Origin: Spirogloea muscicola
Taxonomy: Eukaryota > Streptophyta > Zygnematophyceae > Spirogloeales > Spirogloeaceae
Reading direction: 5' to 3'
Length of the DNA stretch: 39,609 nucleotides
Assembly (NCBI GenBank): GCA_009602725.1
Contig: WELB01000124.1
Location: 116,477-156,085 of the forward strand
Shown: one piece after another, positions 11,782-26,135 of the stretch
Layout: every line of letters begins with the position of its first letter
How positions within the stretch are numbered: the first letter of the stretch is position 1
Program-made: the position numbers and the translations under genes
The notes under the pieces: generated by a model
What the model was told of the DNA's origin: nothing
Databases searched by the model: none
Seen by the model: the letters and a program-made list of their open reading frames with translations, nothing else

Positions 11782-12158
11782 GGCCGTGGCGTCGCGTCCG
11801 CGGCGTCGCGCGGCGCCTGGCCGCCGCCGCCGCTGCGGGCGGCGCTGGGGCCAAAGCTCTGAACCCCGGGTGCCGACACTGCGGCCCGACGGGACAGCGA
11901 CGAGCTGCTGCGGCGCCTCTCGTCCACGTTCCGTTCGACCCACCGGGACTCTCCACCATCCCACCAAACCCCACGCAGCTCTAGAACCCTAAGCTGTGCC
12001 CTCGCCCACCCCCGCGGCGCCGGCCCCGCCGCGACTTGCGCCGCGCGTCCCGGTGAGCCTCGTCTCTCGGCAGCGCTGGCGGCGGCGGCGGCGGCGGCGT
12101 CGGCGGCGGCGGTGGCGGTGGCGGTGGCAGAGCCTTGGTCGCCGGGCCGTGCGCGGCG
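11782..12158. promoter_or_regulatory. Divergent promoter region shared by DBP10 and TFIIE-alpha
   Basis: 377 bp separate the two divergent start codons, with no room for another gene. The region is GC-rich, has no clear TATA box, and carries a long GGC/GGT run (12078-12124) in the TFIIE-alpha leader. I infer that it holds both promoters and both 5' UTRs. The exact transcription starts are not visible. Confidence 0.6.
12078..12124. repeat. GGC/GGT triplet run in TFIIE-alpha leader
   Basis: Fifteen or so GGC/GGT triplets interrupted once by GTC, about 35-80 bp upstream of the TFIIE-alpha ATG. Confidence 0.9.
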
Positions 12159-12258
12159 ATGAGCTACCACGAGCCTTTCCGGAGGTCAGTGGGCGCGCAG
12201 CGGTCCATGCCATTCTCGCGCCGCTGCCGCCATGGCCCTGGCGACCGCCGAGGCCCTG

Positions 12259-12292
<34 letters not shown>

Positions 12293-12420
12293 GCGCAGGC
12301 TGGTGAAGCTGATTGCGCGCATGTTCTACACGGAGGAGCTCCCGGTGCGTGCCAAGTCCAAGTCTGACAAGTCCGACAACCAGGGCATCGCCGTCGTCAT
12401 CCTCGACGCGCTGGCCAGGT

Positions 12421-12459
<39 letters not shown>

Positions 12460-15400
12460 GAACCTGAATGCCATTTCTGGGGAGGGTGGGGGACGCGACG
12501 CGACGCAAGGCCGAGGCTTCTCCTCGAAGCCTGTTCTCGTTTACCTGCCATTGGGATTCGAGGCCTTCTGACAGTGGCGCTGCCCCCTCCCCCCCTCCTC
12601 AGGCGGCAGTGGGTGAAGGAGGAGGAGCTCGCGCGCTTCCTGAAGCTGCACCCCAAGCAGGTGCGCCGCGTCATGCACGTCCTCGAGGAAGAGCGCCTCG
12701 TCATCCGCGTGCACCGCCGCGAGGTGCGCGCCGCCCCCGGCCCCTGGCTCATAATGCATAACAAGAACCCACATTTTGTTATTTACTTATGAAAGCCGCC
12801 GGCAGCGGCTCCGCGCCGCGCGTCTGCCCGGGCTCGCTGCTCGCCCTGCGCTGCTGCTGAGGGCTGAGAGCTGTTTCGAGCCAGCGTCTGCCGATATGGG
12901 CGGGGAGCTAGCACGCTTGGCTATGAGCACGCCTCTTGTGCTCCTCGGCCGCCCTTGCATTGCCCGAGCGGAGGGCTGACGCGCCGCCGCAGCTTGTCGG
13001 GCGCTTGCTGCCCAGACGGTCAAGTTGGCCGCCAAGTACAGCGCCGCCGTGGCAGCGACGGCCAGCGACGAGCAGCAGGATCGGCACGAGGATGGTGCTG
13101 AGAAGGTCAAGATGCACACGCACACCTACTGCTGCCTCGACTACGCCCAGGTGCCGCCGCTATGCCGCACGCACCATCTGCACAGCGTTTGCTCTTTGCA
13201 TTTCCCGCTGTTCGGGGTCCATGTCTTGGTACTGTCCGTGCAGTACCACGACCCCACCCAAGCGTCTCGTCCGCAGAGGTTGAGGGCTTCACATGCTGCC
13301 ACCAGGTGCGTTCTTTGAGCAGATCATCGATGTGATCCGGTATCGCATCCACCGCGCAAAGAAGAAGCTCAAGGAGGAACTCGAGGATCGGGACACAATA
13401 CAGGAGTACCTCTGCACCAATTGTGCACGCAGGTACGATAGTGGCACCCTCAATCGAGGTGACACAGAGAAGTTCGGACAGGACTCACAATATGAGGGGT
13501 GTTTATGAGATTTGTTGACCTTGTCCCGTGCTGGTCATCATTGGGTATTAATAACAGCTCAATAGCTGCAACCCAATTAGACACTGTATGAATAGTTTGT
13601 CAAGAATTGGTAGCCAGTTGCCATTGTCGAGATTTCTGCTGGTCCTTATAGCCCCTTTCCTCGTAGACCTAAATGCCTCATCTTGTCAGCTGTTTATGTT
13701 GCTTAAAGGATGAGCTTTCGCATCCTGGTTGCCGCAGGTTCTCAGCCTTCGACGCACTTCGACTCATCAAACCGTCCGATCTTACCTTCCACTGCGAGGT
13801 CTGTGACTCGGAGCTTGTGGCTGAGGCTGACAAGCTGGCACAGGACGCCCTGGGCGACAATGAGGACCACGCGAGGAGGCGGCGGCGTGAGATGCTCAAG
13901 GATATGTACGAGAGACTTGAGGTAATTAACCTGCCTGACAAGTTGTGGCAAGTATCAGATGGTAGGGATGGGCAAGCGTCTGGAGTGAGCATTACTCAGA
14001 GGCCTTTGAGAAAGCAATGTGATGATGAGTTGCTGTTGCTCAGTATCGCGACATACAGCATAAGACCACCACGCACTGGTGCCGCTCAAGAGTTGCCTGT
14101 CAAGCAGGCTTCAGATTCTAAGGGGCATATGACTGAATCTCAGATTGCTTGCTCTGTGCAGCGGCAATACAAGCCTCTCCTTGATCAGCTTGCGAAAATA
14201 AAGGAGTTGACGCCCCCAGATTTTGGCACGCTTGAGCAGTGGGAGCGGAGAGCAGTAGGAAGAGGCCCTCGTGTTGTGGCCGACGACGGCATCATGCAGA
14301 TTGACAGCAAGCTTGGCGCGGCAGGCGGCAGCGCCTATGCTGCACCCATGCCCTTCTTGGGGGAGACAAAGGTGCAGCACGTGCACTGCCCTTCCATGGT
14401 TGGGACGTCCAGTGCCACGTGCATTGTGGACTGATGACAAGCCTCATGGCTTCACACTTTCTTACTGCTTCATGTGCAGTCCAGCATTATTCACATTCTT
14501 GGCTTGGTGTTGATGGTTTGGTTATGGGGAGATATCTCTGCATGGTGGATCCATGACTATCTCGATTTTGCTAGCATACATGAGTTATTTGCTTCTTCCT
14601 TATGAGCTTCGGGCTATGTTAGCCTGCCTGTAATATGCTGACTGCTGGTTGCCACTATGTGGCATGCTGTGTCGCTGTTGGCAGGTGGAGGTGAACCTCG
14701 ATGCCTCTGGCGGCGTCAAGCTGGAGGGGGGTGAATCTACGTCAGCTCCCCAGAAGATTGTGCCGGAGTGGGCGCGGCGGCAGGGCATGAACCTTACGGC
14801 TGCCCAGCGGGGAGAAGCAGGGGTTGACGTCAAGCCCACCATTGTGGAGGAAGCAACTCCTGCTGCGAAGGTGGAGGAATTGTCGGAGGAGGAGAGGGAG
14901 GCAGCCGAGAAGCGGCGAATACAGGTCTGCGGGATCATGCTGTCGGCCTCGCTCAGCTTTCCAGCAATTGTCAGCCGCTGCTGCTCTAGCCCGGTCTATC
15001 ACATGTGTTGCCAGTGCGAGGATGACAAGATGGAGGTCGCTTTTCAGGCTTGCTTCGCTGCTTCGCTTCCCTTGACTCGCTAATCTCTTGTGTGCAATGT
15101 CCTCCATGCTCAGGAGGAATACTACAAGGCCTACTATGCGCAGATGATGGCAAGGCACCAAGCCATGATGGCTGCACCCATGACGGGCTCTGCCGAAGCA
15201 CCACCCATGAGCCCCTTGCTGGAGCCCAAGCGCGAGGTGGGCTCGAAGGTGAAGCGCGAGGTGCGTGAGGAAGAGGGCGAGGAAGGTGAGGAAGAGGATG
15301 AGGACATTGAGTGGGAGGAGGGTGGCGGCGAGGTCGATGCGGGGCCATCTGCCTCGCCGATAGGCCCGGCTTCTGGTACCCCAGCTTCGGCCAACGGCGG

Positions 15401-15563
15401 GTCAAGCCCTGCTGAGAGCAGCCTCAAAGGCCCCGCCAATGGAGTAGACCCTGGCGACGTTGCAGAGGCGGGCGGGTTGGAGCAGGAGCCCGGCCTTGCG
15501 CACGCTGGCGTCGACAACGATGACGACGACGACGACGAAAATTACTACTGGGAGGAGGCTTGA
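12159..15563 (+). CDS. TFIIE-alpha: Transcription initiation factor IIE subunit alpha
   Basis: The large TFIIE subunit, which recruits and stimulates TFIIH at Pol II promoters (known for the family). Nine exons join in phase: 12159-12184, 12299-12418, 12603-12723, 13016-13150, 13323-13432, 13738-13921, 14162-14371, 14685-14924, 15114-15563, for 1596 nt and 531 aa. The start MSYHEPFRRLVKLIARMFY matches the plant family. Residues about 9-100 form the winged helix (RQWVKEEELARFLKL, VIRVHRRE). A zinc ribbon is built by Cys165, Cys168, Cys190 and Cys193 (CTNC...HCEVC). Next come RRRRREMLKDMYERLE, the conserved TPMPFLGETK-like block (here AAPMPFLGETK) and EEYYKAYYAQM. The C-terminus is strongly acidic and ends YYWEEA. 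Intron 1 is 114 nt, in frame and without stops, so its retention would add a Gly-rich insert. Confidence 0.96.
12261..12290. repeat. (GGC)10 run in TFIIE-alpha intron 1
   Basis: Ten GGC units end eight bases before the proposed acceptor (GGGCGCAG). If intron 1 were retained they would code for poly-glycine. Confidence 0.9.
12421..12458. repeat. (GCC)n run directly after the TFIIE-alpha exon 2 donor
   Basis: About twelve GCC units begin only a few bases inside intron 2 (donor GCCAG/GTCCGCC), so the splice site is embedded in the microsatellite edge. Confidence 0.9.
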
Positions 15564-15884
15564 GAAGCCTGCCACAGACCCTTGGGTCGTCAACTTCGTT
15601 TAGGGCCCAGTGCAATTCCTTGCAAGGTGGCCATAGAGAGCGTGCGAGCGAGTGTGTAGAAGCCTGTCGTCCATTGGTGCTCGCTACTCGGGTTGTTGAG
15701 AGTTAGCTGGGCTGGTGGCACCTGCGATGGTGAGTCCCAGTCTCAGTTAGCCAGCCAGCAAAAGTCCCTCTCTTCCCTCCTTGGGCGGACTCCCCTGCTG
15801 CTGCTGCCAACTTGCGGCCGCTGACTGGGTCACGAAGTGGCCAACTGTACAGGCAACCTGCGGGACTGAGTGAGCTGCACGTAC

Positions 15885-16068
15885 TCTGGTCTTCAGACCT
15901 TATCGGGCTGGCTTTTCACACTGGCGAGCCCCCCTTGGATCAGCTTATTTGCACTTGTTACTGTTGCCGTTCCCTTGTGACCTTCTCCAATCACGTTGCT
16001 CCGGCCTTTGACAGCAAAACTCTTCCAGTTTAAGGCAGTGGCTGTGAAAGGCCAGCCCAAAAAGAATG
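15885..16068 (+). repeat. MITE-like repeat, family A copy 2
   Basis: Left end CTTCAGACCTTATCGGGCTGG and right end AAGGCCAGCCCAAAAAG are imperfect inverted repeats. The internal AAAACTCTTCCAG and GGCAGTGGCTGTGAAAGG match copy 1 (470-609) in order and spacing. It is noncoding in all frames. Confidence 0.65.
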
Positions 16069-16509
16069 GACATAGCCATTGCCCCCAAACCAAGACACCT
16101 TTTGGTTGTCGAAGGAGCCTCTCCTCGGTCATCACGATTTGTCGAGGGTCCGGCTCTGGGTTCACGAATTAAGGCTTGTCGCTATGAGGTCCGTAACCCA
16201 GGTTGGGCGTCTTGGGAGCCTGTTAGGACCACGGTGAGGCCGGCTGTGACGGGGCCGTGAGAGTATCCGTCACGAAGGGCCGTTAAGCCGGGCCCGATTG
16301 ACCCAGGGGGGGCCATTAAGAAGGACCAGTTTAGTTTACCAGCCCCGCGGGCGGCCTCCCGTTTGGCGGTAAGTTAGTCAAGGACTAATGAGAATGTAAT
16401 TGGATGATATCTTAAGAAGATGGATCAATTAACACCTCACTGGCCCCCTAACCTGCACACCTTCCCCGCCAAGCCCTAGCGACTTGGACATCGCGAATCG
16501 CCGCCGGCC

Positions 16510-16514
<5 letters not shown>

Positions 16515-16546
<32 letters not shown>

Positions 16547-16560
16547 TGCCGCCGCCGCCG
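16515..16560. repeat. (GCC)n run in delta-COP 5' leader
   Basis: About fifteen GCC units with one CTG interruption, about 75-120 bp upstream of the delta-COP ATG. Confidence 0.9.
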
Positions 16561-16633
16561 CGGCCGCGGGCCGCCCGTGAGCCGGGGGGGACCTCTGCGG
16601 AGGCAGGCGTAGCCGGCGCGAGGAGCCGCCGAG

Positions 16634-20235
<3,602 letters not shown>

Positions 20236-20925
20236 TTCAGAGTACATGCAGCAGAATCATGTGAGATGATTCCTGATGCTGGGCACGAGGCGCAGCAGCA
20301 CTCGAGTGCCTCACCTGGACCATGTCGAACGTGGTTCCTGTTTCGCCGAGGGCGGTCTGTTTGTTTGTATTGGCATGCTGCTGTGCTCCAGTACTCAAGC
20401 GTGCCTCTTACGCGCTGATAGATTTCCTGGTGTGAGCACAGTGCTTCACCACCTTGCGCAGCGGGGCAGCTAAGTCCTCCTCTTTGCTAATGACTTGCTA
20501 ACAGAAACTGAAGCGCGCTGTGAAGCACCTCTGAGTTGTGGTACATGACTGTCAGTCACCAACACTGATTCATCCCGAGCATCTCAGCAGAAGGTCGTCT
20601 GGCGCCTGCTCCTGATGAGGATTGCTCAGTTGCGAGAGCAAGCCTCGGTTCCTCTCAGCCAGGCAGGATTGCCAGCTGCCTTAGATTGTTGAGGAAGGCT
20701 CCGTAAGAGGCAACTCTGTGGCACTGTGCTCTGGACTCCCGCAAGGCGGCCACTGCTCCAGGTCTTGCAGCCGGCGCAAGCATGGCCAGCAGCGTAGCTC
20801 GCAGTGGTTGCCCAGCGAGCCACCCGCCGGCAGGCCGCCTCCCGCTTCAGCTCGGCCCTCTGAGGCCGGCTGGTCGAGAGGTGACTCACAAACACAGAAG
20901 GAGAAAACACAGGAGGAAGCCCTTC

Positions 20926-20992
20926 CCAGGAAGAATACGGCTGCTGATATCAAAAGAGCAATTGTAGAAGCCAGTGAGGTGCGTACAGTGGG
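20926..20992 (+). repeat. Dispersed repeat, family B copy 2
   Basis: Contains AGGAAGAATACGGCTGCTG, GATATC, and GTAGAAGCCAGTGAGGTG followed by GTACA, in the same order as copy 3 (21092-21165) 165 bp downstream and as copy 1 (286-334, opposite strand). Confidence 0.65.
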
Positions 20993-21035
20993 TTCGTGAC
21001 TACAGTAGCGGAGGCACAGGCTAGGCGGATAGGGC

Positions 21036-21095
21036 GCTCCTAGTACCCCCGTGTCAGTGGTAGGTGCTCTTAGTAACCCCCATGTCAGCAGTAGG
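21036..21095 (+). repeat. Tandem duplication of about 30 bp
   Basis: GCTCCTAGTACCCCC-GTGTCAGTGGTAGG (21036-21064) is followed directly by a near copy, GCTCTTAGTAACCCCC-ATGTCAGCAGTAGG (21066-21095), between the two family B copies. Confidence 0.75.
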
Positions 21096-21165
21096 AAAGA
21101 AGAATGCGGCCGCTGATATCGTAAGAGCGGCTGTAAAAGCCAGCCAGGTGCATACAAAGGCAGGC
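21092..21165 (+). repeat. Dispersed repeat, family B copy 3
   Basis: Contains AAGAAGAATGCGGCCGCTG, GATATC, AAAAGCCAGCCAGGTGC and ATACAAAGG. It is the closest match to copy 1 at the left end of the window (GAATGCGGC-GCTGAT and AAAGCCAGCCAGG). Confidence 0.65.
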
Positions 21166-21493
21166 AAAAGTTAGTGCATAAATTGGTGCTACAGGAAACG
21201 AAGCCCTATGATAAGGTGGCTAAGGTAGAGAGAGAGAAGGCGCGCGGTGCACATGAAATCGAAAGGGAGGCAACTTCTAGCCCTAAAAATGTCCTGTTAA
21301 CCGGGTAATGAGCTGGCTAAGGGGGACACCAAATATCCCCGAGTGAGCACATGCATATCTGACATGCTATACTGAGGCGCCTAACCACCACCACGGAAGC
21401 CATTAGCCTGGGCTAATGCACGACCAGCACGCTGGTGTATCGCGAGTGCCTGGGAGCGCTGTAGACTCAACGATAAGGTAACAGTGTGACGTT

Positions 21494-21520
21494 GGTAACC
21501 ACGGGGTGAACACATAACAG
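21494..21520 (+). repeat. Family C repeat fragment upstream of the protease gene
   Basis: GGTAACCACGGGGTGAACAC followed by ATAAC matches GTAACCACGGGTCAATACAT followed by AAAG at about 27732-27755, allowing a one-base indel and a few changes. Confidence 0.45.
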
Positions 21521-21694
21521 GAAAGGGAGGGACAGCGGCTGTCACAGAACGGCTCAACGCCAACGCAGCCCTGGCTGAGAAGCGCTTCAGCCGAGCTAGT
21601 CAGCGCCCGTTGGCCCCGTTGACCATTCGCCCCGTTGACTCGGGCGCGGTCAGCCGCGCCGAGCGCCGCGGTCAGTGGGGCCACAATTCGGCCT

Positions 21695-21716
21695 CCGCCG
21701 CCGCCGCCGCCGCCGC
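21695..21716. repeat. (GCC)n run abutting the protease start codon
   Basis: Seven GCC units end directly at the ATG of the aspartyl protease gene (GCCGCCATG). Confidence 0.9.
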
Positions 21717-21717
21717 C

Positions 21718-24700
21718 ATGCCCCCGCCGCCGCCGCGCNGCGCCTGCTGCGGCTGCTGCTGCTGCCGCTGCTGCTGCTGCTGTCGCCGCTGCCGGGGTGA
21801 GCTGTGGCCAGGGGGCCCCTCGCCCCTCACCTCCGGGACTTCGGGCTGGGGCCGCCCGCTCCTCCGCGCCGCGGAACGACGGCCCTGACCTCGATCGGCG
21901 AGCTGCCGCGCGGCTGCGGCGCAGAGGCGTCGGCGGCGGCGGCGGCGGCGGGGTTTCCGATGCCGCTGGGGCCCCGAACTTCACGGCAGGTAGGCGAGAG
22001 TGGCAGGCTGGCGAGCTCCCACAGCTCATGCCCCACAGCTCATCCACGTCCCTTTGTAACAGGCCTTGAGGGGCTTTGCAGTTACCGCCTCAGCTTGGCG
22101 GAGATATCGTACTGCGGCAGTGTGCGCAATATTGTGTTCCGTAATAAGTCGTTATACTATGAATACATTAAGGCTGGAAGACGGCGTTTGATCCATGTTA
22201 CTCGGCGCTACAGCTGCTATGGCTCAATCGAGTGGAAGTCAAGTGGTCAGTCCAGGAAAGGCCTCAAGCGAGGCGCAGCTTGCTGGTCAGGCCTTCTAGT
22301 TGTCAGTAGCACCGCCTCTGCCACTGACCTGCTGCCTCTGTGTCCTTTGCGCAGAAGCACCGCTGTCGTTCCGCCTGACGCACCGCCTGGGGCCCGAGCT
22401 CCAGCAGCTCCTCAACAGCCACGGGAGAAGTGTGAGTTGCTCGCAGAGACGTGACAGTCCTTTCCTCTGTCCCACCACTATGGTGTCGTATCACACTCTG
22501 CACCTTGGCCTCAATGTGGGCATCCAGCAGCTCCTGCTTGTGTCTACTGCATGAGCTGCTCATCCTGCATAGCCTGCTTAGCCTTCTCATTACAGTGCTG
22601 ATTGTGAAGGGCCACATCGAGGCAGGTCGTACACGTCTGTGCCAACCTCGCAATACACATCAGAAACTCGAGTTTCTGTGCACTCCAGCTTACTTGCGTC
22701 TCAACTATGACTCTTTTCTGGAATGTAAGGTTAGAGCTGACTCTGTATCTCGTGGAGAATGCAGCTGCACGCGGTACTGCTTGAGCGCGATCTGAGGAGG
22801 TCCGAGGGCCAGGGCAGAAGGATTCTCGCGGGCAAACATCCTCCTGGCCGAGGGCACCACAGCGTGGGGACAGGGCACCATGGCCTTGCCAGCTCCAGCT
22901 CCAGCGGCAGCTTTGCCTTGGCGGGAAAGACGCACCCAAACGGGTAAGCCTCGCTGAAGCCTGGACAATGTTGAAGTGCCAAGAAGTGTCGAGGGGGGTT
23001 ACTTGATCACAGCACCAGAGATTGCTTACAGTGGTTGCTGTGATCCTGACAGGCTTTACTACACCCAAGTTGGGATCGGCACACCGCCCCAGTACTTCAA
23101 GGTTGACATTGACACTGGCAGCAACCTGCTTTGGGTCAACTGCCAGCCTTGTGCCAGATGTACCGTCTCTACCAACAAGGTCCTCTCCTACAACCTGTGG
23201 TAGACCTTATTGTGTGGGCAGCACAGGCTGCACCCACCAAATTTAGTGTGACACCTCATGTTACAATCTGCTGATGACGTGCTAATGAAAGAGCTTGGAG
23301 CATGATGCAGGACCTGAAGCCTAAACTAGCAAAACCCTTTGAACCCCGCCAATCGACTAGCAGTGCTGTGGTTGGCTGCAGCGACAAAGTCTGCACGGCA
23401 GCTGAGCCCACTCTCCTCACTCAGCCATGTAGCCTGTAAGTCGCCTTACTCTTTCGGAACACAAAGCTTGTCAACTTGGCCATAAATGCCTTGACACCTC
23501 TGGCCTCATCATAATGAATGGTGATATGGACGGCACCTTCAATGATTTCAATGCTGCGCACCATTGTGTATCTCAAGACCACCAACTCAATTCTTAAGGT
23601 GTTCAATATCTATGCTTTTCATCTGAATGTCCATGTCAACTCCTAACATGTTTTGCGAGCATTACAGCACAGACCCTGGCTGCATATACAAGGTCACCTA
23701 TGGTGACCAGAGCTCGTCAGCTGGTCACCTCCTATTGGACGTTCTTAGCTTCCCCGTGGACAAGCGAGCCAGCAGAGGGCTCCCTGTCCTTTTCGGGTAC
23801 TGCTCAGAAGTCGCCCTTATTTCTCACAGATTGCTGTGTTGCTATAGCAAATGTCTTGCCCTTTTTCTATAGATGCTTGCAGTGCTGTGGCGAATGTAGT
23901 TGTGGCTCAGCTTATAGAGAGAGGAATCTGTTTTTGCGTGCCAGCTGTGGCCAACTGCAGACTGGCAATCTATACGATGGGCTCGGCTTCACCTACTTTC
24001 AGGGAGTGGACGGGATCATGGGCTTGGGACGGGGCTCTCTTGCCCTCCCTGCTTATCTCTCTCAGAAGCTCAAAAGCCTCGGTCTAAGGTAAGGCGCCTG
24101 AGCTCAATTGAGCTTTGTGTGCGCTACCTACGACTCACTATTGCTATGATTGCTTGCCTTGCCAGCCTTCAGACTTATGTGTGCTGCTGTTACTCAGCAA
24201 GGTATCCTCTCCATGTTTGTCTTATTTCTCTAAAACGTTCTCTTCTGCTGTTGACTTGCAGTGACGTCTTTGCCATCTGTCTTGGAGGTGAGGCTGGTGG
24301 TGGGCTCTTGCAATTTGGTGCTCGGATCCCAAGTACAGGTGTCGTCTATACTCCTCTAAGAGCAGATGCCAGGTAGTGAGCTCTTGCACTGCCAAATTGC
24401 TCCATGGCTGTGAGCTCACTGTTTGTTGTTTTACTGGCAACGTGCTTGTGTTAGTCAAGTACAAAGCTGATGGATCCTTCTGGAATTCAGGGATCTGTGG
24501 AGAGTTAGCTTGTTAAGGATGAGTGTGAAGGGAGTTCCTCTTGCTGTCTCCTCGTCTGCATACGGATCCACTGTTCGGGGCAACTGCATCTTTGATAGTG
24601 GTCAGACATATTCAAGCCTTTCTCAAGTTCTTCAAGCTGCACTGGTGAAGGCAGTGAGTACAATCCTATAGCTCGTCATGCATCATGTAATCTAAGTGAC

Positions 24701-26135
24701 CTTGAAGTTCCTTGAAGTAGATGACCCGCATTGAAACTTCCTATTGCATTTTCGTGTCCATTTTGTATTATCCGCAAAAGGTGGTGGTGATTTCTGAAGA
24801 TGATGATGATGATTTTCCTGGATGAGTTCACCAGCTGACTTCATATCCGTGTTGCCACGATTGGCTATAACGCTTGACTTTGGGTTGTTGTCACAGATCA
24901 GATCTACAGTAGGTATTGTACCTACTGTTGACAATCCCCAGGATGCTGCCGCCCCTGACGATTTCGCCAGCCTCTGCTTCCCAACCAATGCCACGTACAT
25001 TTGCAGCTTGCCTTTGCTTTCCCCTCCAATCGCTGCAGTCATGGTTCTGGTGGGAATGATTAAAGGAGGATAAGCACCTCATTAAATAGGATGTGCGTAA
25101 AGCACAAAAGGGCATGCTTCACATGTGTTAGGAGAGGCAGCTTCAAGGGCAAGAATCTGGCTAAGGATGAGGTAGGCTATTGTTATTGATTCTTCAGTGG
25201 TGCTCACCAGTGGCCTATTTATTAGATCAAGCACAAATATTCATGGGACTGGCTGAAACCTTCTGCTTCTCATATTGGACCGCTTGTTTGCACCTCATGA
25301 CACAGAACCAACATAGCTGGCCCCTGCCTGAACTGCAAGATAACATGTGCCCATCCACAGAAAAGGGCAGTGCATACTGATAGCTGTTTAATTGTATACA
25401 CTGGTATGACCAGCCTGAGTGCAGGGAAGCTATTGGCTAGATTTCCAGCAATCAATCTGCAGTTCGATGGCATTGGCCGCTTCTATAACATCCCTCCTTT
25501 GAGCTACACGTACACCCAGGACTCCAGTGTAGGATTCTGTGCCTGCTGGACTTTGGTGCTAGATGAAGCTGTTGGTTGATCACAACAGGTGCAGCAGAGT
25601 TGTGAACACGCCCCAAAGTCAAATCTGGTTCCTGCTGTAAGCAGGTATTGTTTGCTCATGTCAAGGGAGTTGCTTCCAATGTTGCAACTTTCCACCTTGA
25701 CACTGAGGCGTGCACATTTTGCAGAATAAGGACTATCCATGGCTTTGCACTCGCACATTTCCTGCAGCCACTTCTGACGGTATCGTTGTAGTAGTTGGAG
25801 GTACATTCTTCACTGTGCATGTATAACTCGTACAGTAGGTATCGTTTGCAATGTTGCACTCTCTTTGGACATGTGAGATGAGTAGCTGCTACATGTATCT
25901 GCAAATCTGTCCCATGAGTGACGAAGTTTCCCTCTGGAAGACTTTACATGCAAAGCGAAGCAAGAGCCCGGGTCCCAACAAAATGCTGACAGGTCTCTAT
26001 GTTCCAGATTTGTGGATGCGTAATTTCTTGGTAGTCCATGATCGAGGGAACAAGCGCTTGGGTTGGACGGCTCAGACTTGTGAGCTATCATTACTCTTGC
26101 ACCTTCTGGTCAAAACACATCTAGTTCCTTATTAG
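21718..26135 (+). CDS. Secreted A1-family (pepsin/nepenthesin-like) aspartyl protease
   Basis: Likely an extracellular or vacuolar aspartic endopeptidase. Exons: 21718-21796, 21925-21989, 22355-22431, 22765-22943, 23053-23179, 23320-23435, 23668-23796, 23945-24088, 24262-24372, 24491-24653, 24942-24994, 25141-25171, 25430-25574, 25768-25800, 26008-26135; about 500 aa. A Leu-rich signal peptide ([19 protein letters not shown]) is followed by a short Gly linker and a prosegment ([15 protein letters not shown]). Catalytic sites are [11 protein letters not shown] and [12 protein letters not shown]; the flap region reads [14 protein letters not shown]. The end, [20 protein letters not shown] then [12 protein letters not shown], is the usual family C-terminus, extended here by a hydrophobic SLLLHLLV tail. 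One N at 21739 breaks frame between the ATG and the signal peptide unless it stands for two bases (modulo 3). Exons 2, 6 and 13 have the least certain edges. Confidence 0.9.
21739..21739. other. Ambiguous base in protease signal-peptide exon
   Basis: A single N in a GC-rich triplet context. The Leu-rich reading frame after it is offset from the ATG before it, so at least one base is probably missing here. Confidence 0.85.

Larger units (their letters stand above)
15564..16633. other. Intergenic region between TFIIE-alpha and delta-COP
   Basis: Two same-direction genes are separated by about 1.07 kb holding the TFIIE-alpha 3' UTR, a family A repeat (15885-16068), a short palindromic motif GTGACGG...CCGTCAC (16246-16273), an AT-richer stretch near 16375-16435 and a GCC run before the delta-COP start. 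I see no gene here. Confidence 0.65.
20236..21717. other. Intergenic region between delta-COP and the aspartyl protease
   Basis: About 1.5 kb with no gene that I can support. It contains two copies of repeat family B (20926-20992, 21092-21165), a 30-bp tandem duplication between them, a family C fragment (21494-21520), and a GC-rich protease leader with a GCC run. Several short open frames occur on both strands but are repeat-derived or featureless. Confidence 0.65.
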
